Shown here: positions 1 to 5,817 of the stretch, piece by piece
How positions within the stretch are numbered: the stretch's first letter is position 1
Layout of the letters: every line of letters begins with the position of its first letter
DNA from: Desulfobulbaceae bacterium UBA2213
GTDB taxonomy: Bacteria; Desulfobacterota; Desulfobulbia; Desulfobulbales; Desulfocapsaceae
DNA length: 7,290 nt
NCBI GenBank assembly: GCA_002327225.1
Contig: DCUN01000047.1
Location: 5,471 to 12,760, forward strand
Direction of reading: 5' to 3'
Position numbers and translations under genes: made by a program
Notes under the pieces: generated by a model
What the model saw: only the letters and a program-made list of their open reading frames with translations
Told to the model about the DNA's origin: nothing
Databases searched by the model: none

Positions 1-854
1 AAGATCAGCAGGCCCGAGATGAGCATCGGAATCAGCCAGCTGGAGAGACTGTTGAGGGTGGCTGCCGAGAAGGCAAACGGCTCTGAGGCCCTACTTATCT
101 GATAGCCGACACCGCCTGCAAAGACGGTAAGCATCAGCCAGATAAAGATCCGGCCCACTGGCCCGGGTGGAACCAGCTCCGCCATTGTTTCCGGCACCAG
201 TCCGGCCTCTTCAGGCGGCGGCCCCGTTTCTGCCGGTTGCCCGCTATATCTGAGCGGCTCGCTATCTCTTACCGCTAGCATCTTGGCCATGAAAATGGCC
301 ACCAGGGTGGAGCAGCAGGTGGCAATCAGCGACGGGATGACAATTGCGGCAGGACTGGTAGCACCCGCCGCCGCCCGCACCGTGATCACCCCCAGAGGCA
401 ACAGGGTGACGCTGGAGGTGTTGATGGCCAGAAAGAGACACATGGCATTAGTGGCCGTACCTTTTTCCGGGGCCAGTTTTTCCAATTCCTGCATGGCCTT
501 GATCCCCATGGGGGTGGCCGCGTTGCCGAGGCCGAGGGCATTGGCCGCCATATTCATGATCATGGCCGACATGGCCGGATGATCGTGGGGCACCTCTGGA
601 AAGAGGCGTACCATCAGGGGCCGCACCCGGCGGGCAATGATCTGCATGAGGCCGCCTGCTTCCGCCACCTTCATGATGCCGAGCCACAGGGCCATGGGCC
701 CGATCAGGCCAATGGCGAGGACCACCGCATCCTTGGCCGACTCAAAGGAGGCCTTGGTCAGGGCGTCCATCCTGCCGGTATAGGAGGCAGTGACCGTGGC
801 CAGCACGATGAGGGCCAGCCAGATGAGATTGATTGCCGACGGTTTTTGCTTCAT
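1..854 (-). CDS. SpmA/SpmB-type fused nucleoside-recognition (Gate) domain membrane protein, C-terminus cut by window edge
   Basis: About 284 residues are visible and the frame runs open off the left edge. Residues 1-195 match spore maturation protein A: a hydrophobic N-terminus, then GLIGPMALWLGIMKVAEAGG near 49-67, the block MIMNMAANALGLGNAATP near 99-115, and AINTSSVTLLPLGVI near 144-158. These are hallmarks of the Gate (nucleoside recognition) family. A polar, proline- and glutamate-rich linker follows (about 197-229), then another membrane segment, then a stretch (LNSLSSWLIPMLISG) resembling the start of SpmB. This fits the fused SpmA-SpmB form of about 400 residues found in Gram-negatives. 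The family is a multi-pass inner-membrane protein. In Bacillus SpmA and SpmB act in spore core dehydration, but the role outside spore formers is unknown and no substrate is established. The chosen ATG lies 21 bases after the nuclease stop, in the same frame as that stop, with no clear Shine-Dalgarno, so translation is probably coupled. Confidence 0.85.
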   Translation of the reverse strand, partial: MKQKPSAINLIWLALIVLATVTASYTGRMDALTKASFESAKDAVVLAIGLIGPMALWLGIMKVAEAGGLMQIIARRVRPLMVRLFPEVPHDHPAMSAMIMNMAANALGLGNAATPMGIKAMQELEKLAPEKGTATNAMCLFLAINTSSVTLLPLGVITVRAAAGATSPAAIVIPSLIATCCSTLVAIFMAKMLAVRDSEPLRYSGQPAETGPPPEEAGLVPETMAELVPPGPVGRIFIWLMLTVFAGGVGYQISRASEPFAFSAATLNSLSSWLIPMLISGLLI

Positions 855-875
855 TTCTTGGAGACGACCACGCAA

Positions 876-2285
876 TCAGATGACAAACGATTGCAATGAC
901 TCAGGAACCACCACGTTCTGCAGGCCCAGCTCCGTTCTCAGATCATTAGCCAGCACCTGTGAAGCCTCCTCTTCACCATGGACAATGAAGGTCTGCTCCG
1001 GCTTTTTGTCCATCACCCGCACAAAGTCCATGAGTCCGTCATGATCGGCATGACCGCTGAAGCCCGTCTGTACTTCCACCTGAGCTCGCATCCGATACTC
1101 ATCGCCAAAGATACGCACGATCTCCTCTTTTTCGACAATCTTCCGGCCCAGGGTGTTCGGGGCCTGCCAGCCGGCAATGAGGATCGTGTTGCGGCGATCC
1201 TCAATACGGCTGCACAGATGATGGAGGATGCGACCGCCCTCCATCATGCCGCTGGCGCTGATGATGACCATCGGCCCTTTCATCATGTTCAGCGCCTTGG
1301 ACTGCTCAACCGACTGGGTGTACTTGAGGCGGCCAAAACCAAAGGGGTTTTTGTCGTCGTCAGTGAGGAGAAACTCTCTGCTCTCGGCATCATAGACCTC
1401 AGGATGGAGCCGGAAGATATCAGTGGTGCGGGTGGCAAGGGGGCTGTCGACAAAGACGGGCAGGTCGGGGATGGCCCCGCTGCTGTGCAATTTATGCAGG
1501 GCATAGACCAGCTGCTGGGTTCGGCCCACGGCAAAGGCCGGGATCAGCAGGGTACCGCCTCGCTGCGCGGTTTCATTGACGATGCGTTCCAGTTCTTTTT
1601 CAGTTTCAATATAAGGAGGGTGAGTTCGGTTGCCATAGGTGCTCTCCATGATGAGGATATCGGCGCCACCAGTGAGCGGGACCGGATCACGGATGATGGG
1701 AATGCCCGGCCTGCCGATGTCGCCGGAAAAGACCAGACGCTTCGATTTGCCGGTCTCCTGATCATCGATGTCAAGGATGACATGGGCGGAACCCAGCATG
1801 TGGCCGGCATCGGCCAGGGTCAGACGCACCCCGGGAAAAAGCTGGTGGCTCCGATTATAGCTCAGTCCCACAAACTGCTCCATAGCTCTGGCCACATCCG
1901 CCTTGGTATAGAGGGGCTCAAAGGGGTTCTGTCTGTTTTTCTTGCGCCGCTTATTGACGAATTCGACATCCTTTTCCTGGATAAAGGCACTGTCCATGAG
2001 CATGACGGCGCAGAGATCGCGGGTGGCCGAGGTGCAGATAATATCGCCGTTGAAACCGTTTTTCACCAGACAGGGAATCCGGCCCGAGTGGTCGATATGG
2101 GCATGGGAGAGGATGAGCGCGTCAACCTCCCTACCCCGGCAGAAGTCACTGCGGTTACGCTCAAAGGCCTCTTTGCGCTTCCCCTGAAACAGCCCGCAGT
2201 CGAGCATGATGGTCTTGCCGTTGACCTCAATAAGATGCTGGGAGCCGGTAACCGTCCCGGCTGCCCCATGGAAGGTGATTTTCAT
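876..2285 (-). CDS. Beta-CASP metallo-beta-lactamase-fold RNase (CPSF73/Ysh1-like)
   Basis: This is a complete 469-residue protein, a normal length for bacterial CPSF73-like proteins. The MBL signature SHAHIDHSG gives the metal ligands H61, H63, D65 and H66. H162 in GHMLGSAH and D189 in SGDIG supply further ligands. The beta-CASP region starts with the ESTYG motif (E214) and continues through a GRILHHL motif (H355/H356) and SGHADHDG (H412). The C-terminal RNA-specificity segment contains FIVHGEEE (H436). Both zinc sites therefore look intact and an active zinc-dependent RNA endo- or exonuclease is expected in the cytoplasm. Archaeal and bacterial relatives cut or trim RNA; the target here is unknown. 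The ATG overlaps the kinase stop as ATGA, and GAGGA sits five bases upstream inside the kinase reading frame, which supports this start. No N-terminal KH domain is present, unlike archaeal aCPSF1. Confidence 0.93.
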   Translation of the reverse strand: MKITFHGAAGTVTGSQHLIEVNGKTIMLDCGLFQGKRKEAFERNRSDFCRGREVDALILSHAHIDHSGRIPCLVKNGFNGDIICTSATRDLCAVMLMDSAFIQEKDVEFVNKRRKKNRQNPFEPLYTKADVARAMEQFVGLSYNRSHQLFPGVRLTLADAGHMLGSAHVILDIDDQETGKSKRLVFSGDIGRPGIPIIRDPVPLTGGADILIMESTYGNRTHPPYIETEKELERIVNETAQRGGTLLIPAFAVGRTQQLVYALHKLHSSGAIPDLPVFVDSPLATRTTDIFRLHPEVYDAESREFLLTDDDKNPFGFGRLKYTQSVEQSKALNMMKGPMVIISASGMMEGGRILHHLCSRIEDRRNTILIAGWQAPNTLGRKIVEKEEIVRIFGDEYRMRAQVEVQTGFSGHADHDGLMDFVRVMDKKPEQTFIVHGEEEASQVLANDLRTELGLQNVVVPESLQSFVI

Positions 2286-4033
2286 GATGTCCTCGTGTGG
2301 CTTAGTTGATTGCTTACTGTATGTAAGATCTTGAGCGCCGCTTCAAAATTGAACGCCTCAAGCTGGTGTGACAGCTCTTGGAAGCGTGCCCCCAGAGCTG
2401 GTCGCAGCAACGGGGCTGCCTCCCGTAAAACAAGACTGGCGCGGCCGTTATTTTCATTCAGCAGCCCCTCTAATTCGCTGAGGATCTCTCGCAGACGGAC
2501 CGGATCTTCCGAGGTGATTTCAGTGGAATTCGTTTGTGTCGCTCCTGCACCGTCCCTGGCGCCGGCGACACGGGGCTGTCCTTGGCCTGAGGCTTCCGGT
2601 AAGGCGGAAATGGCCGTATTGAAGAGCGCTTGCTCCTGGGCAAGGATCTTGAGCAGGGGAGCAGTCACACTGGCCGGCTGTTCTTCCCTGCAAGCTGTCT
2701 CCAGTTGGGTCGCCAGATCTCGCACCCGGCTTGCCCCCAAGGTCGCGGCAGTCCCTTTAAGACCATGGGCGACATCCCGGCTTTCCTTAAAATTTCCGGA
2801 GGTCAGCAGCTCAGCGATCCGTGCGCTATCATTGCTGTGAGAGAGGGCAAACTGGCGCAATATCTGGACATAAAAATCTACGTTGCCGTGTAAATTTGAA
2901 AGGCAGAGCGTCGGATCAAGATTTGGAATATGTTGTATCAGCTCGTGCAGGTTTTGTTCATCCGGGATCATGATTTCACGGCTTCGTTTGAGCCTGGCTG
3001 TGAACCAGAAGGTGCTGCCCTGCCCCGGTTCACTTTCAACACCTGTCGTGCCGCCCATCATCTGTGCCAGCCGCGAGGTGATGGCCAACCCAAGGCCAGG
3101 GCCCCCATGTTTACGGGTGGTTGAAACATCCGCTTGGGCAAAGGGATGAAAGAGATGGGGCAGTTGCTCGGCTGCAATGCCGATGCCGCTGTCCTCTACC
3201 TCAAAACGAACCAGCGCCTCGTTATCTTTTTCTTCCAGCAGTCGAGCACGCAGCGCGATGGAGCCGTGTTCGGTGAACTTTACGGCATTTGTGGCGAAGT
3301 TGAGCAGGGCCTGACTGATCCGGGTGGCGTCGCCCTGCAACCAGACGGGCACATTGCCTGTGTCCACCTTAATACCGAGCCCTTTGCTTCCGGCTTGTTC
3401 GGCAATCAGGGAGCGGACATGCTTGACTACGGCATTCAGGGAAAAGTCTGCGGGGCTGAGTTGCAGTTGACCGGATTCAATTGCGGAGAGGTCAAGGATG
3501 TCATTGATAATGGTCAGCAGGTGGTGAGTGGCGGTGGCAATCCTGGCTAATTTTTTCTGTTGTTCTGCATCGTGGCTGTCGCGTTGCAGCAGATGTGTCA
3601 GTCCGACAATGGAATTCATGGGAGTCCGGATCTCATGGCTCATATTGGCCAGAAAGGCGCTCTTGGCCCGATTGGCACTTTCGGCCCGTTCACGAGCCTC
3701 TGCCAGCTCTGCAGTTCGCATCTTCACCAGTTCTTCCAGATGATCTTGGTGGTGGTTCAGTTCCTCTGCCAGCTGTTGTCGCACCGTCTGTCGCCATTGT
3801 AATAATTGATAGAGCAGCAGTGAGGTGACGGCGACAAATATCCAGCCCTTGAGAGTACTGGCCAGAATGATCTGGGCCGGATCGCTGAACAGCCAGGCCA
3901 CGATTTTGTCGGAAAGCAGGATCCACAGAGAGGCAAAGACCGCGTAGATCAAAACGATACGGTAGCTGCTGAGGATGACATTGTGTCCGGAGAGGCGGGG
4001 GAGGGGCTCCGGAGATTCTGGATTTTGATCCAT
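2282..4033 (-). CDS. Membrane histidine kinase with C-terminal Hpt domain and no receiver domain
   Basis: The protein has 583 residues. Two membrane helices (about 24-46 and 57-78) enclose only a short loop, so there is no large external sensor. A coiled coil (about 82-125) leads to the HisKA domain with phospho-acceptor H133 in SHEIRTPMN. The ATPase domain shows an N box (NFATNAVKF, 245-253), G1 DSGIGI (281-286), an F box (FHPFAQAD, 295-302) and G2 GGPGLGLAI, where P312 replaces the usual T. An Hpt domain follows, about 365-480, with H423 in AHGLKGTAATLGA. A low-complexity linker and a helical tail (about 511-571), of a type common at the end of hybrid kinases, finish the protein. The receiver domain that normally lies between ATPase and Hpt is absent. 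The gene begins 105 bases after the REC-HD-GYP stop and probably signals to it. The ATG has only a weak AGAG upstream. The signal sensed cannot be read from the sequence. Confidence 0.93.
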   Translation of the reverse strand: MDQNPESPEPLPRLSGHNVILSSYRIVLIYAVFASLWILLSDKIVAWLFSDPAQIILASTLKGWIFVAVTSLLLYQLLQWRQTVRQQLAEELNHHQDHLEELVKMRTAELAEARERAESANRAKSAFLANMSHEIRTPMNSIVGLTHLLQRDSHDAEQQKKLARIATATHHLLTIINDILDLSAIESGQLQLSPADFSLNAVVKHVRSLIAEQAGSKGLGIKVDTGNVPVWLQGDATRISQALLNFATNAVKFTEHGSIALRARLLEEKDNEALVRFEVEDSGIGIAAEQLPHLFHPFAQADVSTTRKHGGPGLGLAITSRLAQMMGGTTGVESEPGQGSTFWFTARLKRSREIMIPDEQNLHELIQHIPNLDPTLCLSNLHGNVDFYVQILRQFALSHSNDSARIAELLTSGNFKESRDVAHGLKGTAATLGASRVRDLATQLETACREEQPASVTAPLLKILAQEQALFNTAISALPEASGQGQPRVAGARDGAGATQTNSTEITSEDPVRLREILSELEGLLNENNGRASLVLREAAPLLRPALGARFQELSHQLEAFNFEAALKILHTVSNQLSHTRTS

Positions 4034-4064
4034 GGCTCTGCATTTCAGGAATGAAAGGGGTTAC

Positions 4065-4086
4065 GTTGCCGCCACTTGCAGGCAAC
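4065..4086. repeat. Small inverted repeat between the HD-GYP and kinase genes
   Basis: GTTGCC (4065-4070) and GGCAAC (4081-4086) form a perfect six-base stem with a ten-base loop inside the 105-base spacer between the two genes. No T run follows on the minus strand, so it does not look like a terminator. It may adjust expression between the two genes or be chance. Confidence 0.3.
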
Positions 4087-4138
4087 AGGGGAAGTGAGAG
4101 CCTGAACCGAACCATGGGCAAGCCTTTGACTTCATTGG

Positions 4139-5239
4139 CTATTGATTTTCCGTGTCATCGTAGCGGGTAGCAATAGCCACAAAGACGTCGAAAATGGCAA
4201 GAAAGGCCTCCACCACATCCGGGTCGAACTGACGGCCACTTTCGGCGGCAATGATATCTTTGGCATCAGCAAAAGAGAAGGCTTCTTTGTAAACGCGGCG
4301 ATTGATCAGGGCATCGAAGACATCGGCCAGGGCCATCAGTCGTGCCGAGACAGGGATGGCATCTCCGACCAGTCCATCAGGATATCCACTGCCATCCCAA
4401 CGTTCGTGATGCCAGTGGGCGATTTCTTTGGCCAGCACGAGAAACTCCACAGGTGTGGTAATCTCGGACTCTGCCTGTTCGATAGCCTTGCTGCCAAGGG
4501 AGGCATGAGTCTTCATGATCTGCCACTCTTCTGCGGTGAGTTTACCGGGTTTGAGCAGGATGGAATCGGGAATGCCTACCTTGCCGATATCGTGCAGGGG
4601 GGCGGATTTAGCCAGAAGCTCGATATTGGCCGTGGTCAGGAGTGCGGAAAATCTGGGGTTATTTCGTAGCTGTTCGGCAAGGGCGAGGACGTAGCCCTGG
4701 GTGCGGCGCAGATGATTACCGGTCTCCGGGTCACGGGTCTCAGCCAGATGAGCGAGGGCGAGGATGCTTACATCCTGGATGAGGAGGTTTTCCCCCATGC
4801 GCCTGGCCACCTCCGCTTCCAGGAAGTCATTCTGGTTGCACAGCCAGTCGCGCGCTTTTTTCAGTTCCAGTTGGGTGCGAACACGAGCCAGGACAATAAG
4901 GGGAACAATCGGTTTGGTAATGTAGTCCATCGCCCCGGCTTCCAGGCCGCGCATCTCTGCTTCGGTGCTGTCCATGGCGGTGACAAAGATGACGGGGATA
5001 TCGCGCGTACATGGGTCGGCGCTCAGGTGGGTGAAGACTTCATAGCCATCCATGCCCGGCATCATGACGTCGAGCAAGATCAGATCCGGCTTGGGAGTGG
5101 TGACGGCGAGTCGCAAGGCATTCTCACCTGACGTGGCAATACGTACCCGGTAGATGGGCTGCAGGAGCTCGTTCAAGACGGCCAGATTCTCAGGCGAGTC
5201 ATCGACGATCAGGATTGTGGATAAGGGTTCGCTCAACAA
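4139..5239 (-). CDS. Response regulator: receiver plus HD-GYP cyclic-di-GMP phosphodiesterase
   Basis: From the preferred start the protein has 366 residues. The receiver domain (about 5-122) has the acidic pair in ILIVDD, phospho-acceptor D57 in LLDVMMPGMDG, the T in FVTAMD and K109 in ITKP. A helical linker (about 123-155) joins it to a full HD-GYP domain with ETRDPETGNH, the HD pair H216-D217 in LHDIGKVGIP, HWHHERWDGSGYP (GYP at 285-287) and ADVFDALINRRVY. The key residues for hydrolysing cyclic-di-GMP to GMP look intact, so an active enzyme switched by phosphorylation is expected. The preferred start is TTG at 5239, where AAGGCGG sits five bases upstream and the protein then begins just before the receiver, as in relatives. 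The frame stays open to another TTG at 5377, which follows an AGGAG; that would add 46 residues of no recognised domain. The adjacent kinase with its Hpt domain is the likely phosphodonor. Confidence 0.92.
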   Translation of the reverse strand: MLSEPLSTILIVDDSPENLAVLNELLQPIYRVRIATSGENALRLAVTTPKPDLILLDVMMPGMDGYEVFTHLSADPCTRDIPVIFVTAMDSTEAEMRGLEAGAMDYITKPIVPLIVLARVRTQLELKKARDWLCNQNDFLEAEVARRMGENLLIQDVSILALAHLAETRDPETGNHLRRTQGYVLALAEQLRNNPRFSALLTTANIELLAKSAPLHDIGKVGIPDSILLKPGKLTAEEWQIMKTHASLGSKAIEQAESEITTPVEFLVLAKEIAHWHHERWDGSGYPDGLVGDAIPVSARLMALADVFDALINRRVYKEAFSFADAKDIIAAESGRQFDPDVVEAFLAIFDVFVAIATRYDDTENQ

Positions 5240-5244
5240 GACAA

Positions 5245-5251
5245 CCGCCTT
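5245..5251 (-). promoter_or_regulatory. Likely ribosome binding site of the REC-HD-GYP gene
   Basis: On the minus strand AAGGCGG ends five bases before TTG at 5239. Its position favours that codon over the TTG at 5377, whose AGGAG (5385-5381) is only three bases away. The call rests on spacing and on the receiver domain starting immediately afterwards. Confidence 0.45.
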
Positions 5252-5292
5252 ATGGAATTTATGGAATGGGGAAGGTGCGACTAAGCCGCTGT

Positions 5293-5372
5293 AAAAAAAT
5301 AACATGGCCATTTGATTTGCTTGATCGGCATAAGGAGCCGTAGCGAAATCGATATACATGGCCATGTTATTT
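5293..5372 (-). promoter_or_regulatory. Long hairpin with T run in front of the HD-GYP gene (possible attenuator)
   Basis: A perfect 14-base inverted repeat joins 5297-5310 with 5359-5372. In the minus-strand RNA the second arm runs straight into seven T (5299-5293), partly inside the stem. The 48-base interior can itself fold: GATTTGC (5314-5320) with GCGAAATC (5343-5350, one bulge) and CGGC (5326-5329) with GCCG (5337-5340). The shape resembles an intrinsic terminator on a long stem, which would act before the preferred HD-GYP start at 5239. If translation instead begins at 5377 this DNA would be coding. Confidence 0.45.
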
Positions 5373-5384
5373 CGCAATGGCTCC
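5334..5384 (-). promoter_or_regulatory. Competing hairpin that covers an AGGAG sequence
   Basis: Bases 5334-5349 pair with 5369-5384 at 14 of 16 positions in the minus-strand RNA, with a 19-base loop that contains the 12-base palindrome ACATGGCCATGT (5356-5367). It shares bases 5369-5372 and 5334-5349 with the long T-run hairpin and its inner stem, so both cannot form at once. One arm contains GGAG of the AGGAG at 5381-5385. Mutually exclusive pairing of this sort is typical of leader-type regulation, but no known riboswitch class was recognised. Confidence 0.4.
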
Positions 5385-5415
5385 TAACCCGCACACGCTG
5401 GAGCGTTCCGGACAG

Positions 5416-5432
5416 AGAAAAACGTATCTCTG
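5416..5432. repeat. Direct repeat, copy 1
   Basis: AGAAAAACGTATCTCTG matches 5644-5660 at 16 of 17 positions. Weaker similarity continues to the right: TCAGAGAATTTCTC here against TCAGAAAATTTTCC after the second copy. It lies on the HD-GYP side of the intergenic region. Confidence 0.55.
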
Positions 5433-5612
5433 AGAGATGTCAGAGAATTTCTCTTTCTTTTCTACCATAAAAAAATTAGCTCACCAAGAAAAAATATCGT
5501 GCCCTTGCAACCAACTGAGAATGAGCGAGACAAGCATGGGCAATTATGGGTTGATTTCCCCGGCGTTCAGTGTAATTTTTAAGAGAGCAGAGAGAACTTT
5601 CATAGCGGGCGA

Positions 5613-5625
5613 CCATGATTCATGG
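5613..5625. promoter_or_regulatory. Perfect dyad, possible operator
   Basis: CCATGA-T-TCATGG is a perfect inverted repeat of six bases around one central base, in the middle of the divergent region. Its size would suit a dimeric regulator. No regulator family was recognised from the sequence. Confidence 0.3.
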
Positions 5626-5643
5626 CAGGAAACGACATATTCT

Positions 5644-5660
5644 AGAAAACCGTATCTCTG
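5644..5660. repeat. Direct repeat, copy 2
   Basis: AGAAAACCGTATCTCTG repeats 5416-5432 with one difference, 228 bases further on. It lies on the resB side of the region. The pair may be two sites for one regulator or the trace of an old duplication. Confidence 0.55.
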
Positions 5661-5718
5661 CTTTCAGAAAATTTTCCGTACAAACGTGCGGTTCGACAGG
5701 TACAATGAAAGACATAGG

Positions 5719-5764
5719 TATCAAGGGAGAAATTCAAAGGAACAGGGCGTAGCCCCCTTTGATA
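5719..5764 (+). promoter_or_regulatory. Stem-loop with alternative pairing in the resB leader
   Basis: TCAAAGG (5734-5740) pairs with CCTTTGA (5756-5762) and GGGC (5745-5748) with GCCC (5752-5755) around a GTA loop, giving 11 base pairs with one four-base bulge. The second arm can instead pair with TATCAAGGG (5719-5727) through TTGATA and CCC. No T run follows. It ends about 53 bases before the resB ATG and could be a 5' leader element, but no known class was recognised. Confidence 0.35.
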
Positions 5765-5817
5765 GGTACCCGCTTAAGGAAAACATACCCAGATATTTTT
5801 ACACATAAGCAATCAAT

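Larger units (their letters stand above)
5385..5817. other. Divergent intergenic region, no convincing gene
   Basis: This stretch separates the minus-strand signalling unit from plus-strand resB, so promoters for both must lie here, but no clear -35/-10 pair could be chosen. It is AT-rich. An open frame of 123 codons (5437-5808, plus) crosses most of it, but that frame has no recognisable domain and no properly spaced ribosome binding site. No tRNA or known riboswitch was recognised. The repeats and dyads inside it are listed separately. Confidence 0.6.

Noticed and set aside
978..2309. Plus-strand open frame of 443 codons opposite the beta-CASP RNase
   Set aside because: It lies entirely antisense to a gene with complete, ordered catalytic motifs and encodes nothing recognisable. 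Such long shadows are common opposite GC-rich genes.
3690..4121. Minus-strand open frame of 143 codons overlapping the kinase start
   Set aside because: It uses another frame of the kinase gene, whose membrane helices and coiled coil in this stretch are clearly coding, and its own product is not recognisable.
5240..5430. Known cyclic-di-GMP riboswitch in front of the HD-GYP gene
   Set aside because: The conserved GEMM-I pieces and the GEMM-II core were not found on the minus strand.
5545..5580. Possible sigma-70 promoter (TTGATT ... TGTAAT/TAATTT) on the plus strand
   Set aside because: The spacings available (14 or 16 bases) and hexamer matches are weak, and AT-rich DNA gives many equally good candidates.
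5644..5700. Possible group II intron domain V or tRNA T-arm (CCGTAT ... GTGCGGTTCG)
   Set aside because: The two halves can pair over about eight bases with wobble, but the interior is about 30 bases without the domain V bulge and tetraloop pattern, the GGTTCGA has no matching T-stem, and no reverse transcriptase is near.
5437..5808. Plus-strand open frame of 123 codons in the divergent intergenic region
   Set aside because: No recognisable domain, no membrane segment or signal peptide, no properly spaced ribosome binding site, and it runs across repeats and hairpins. It could still be a strain-specific gene, but the sequence alone does not support it.
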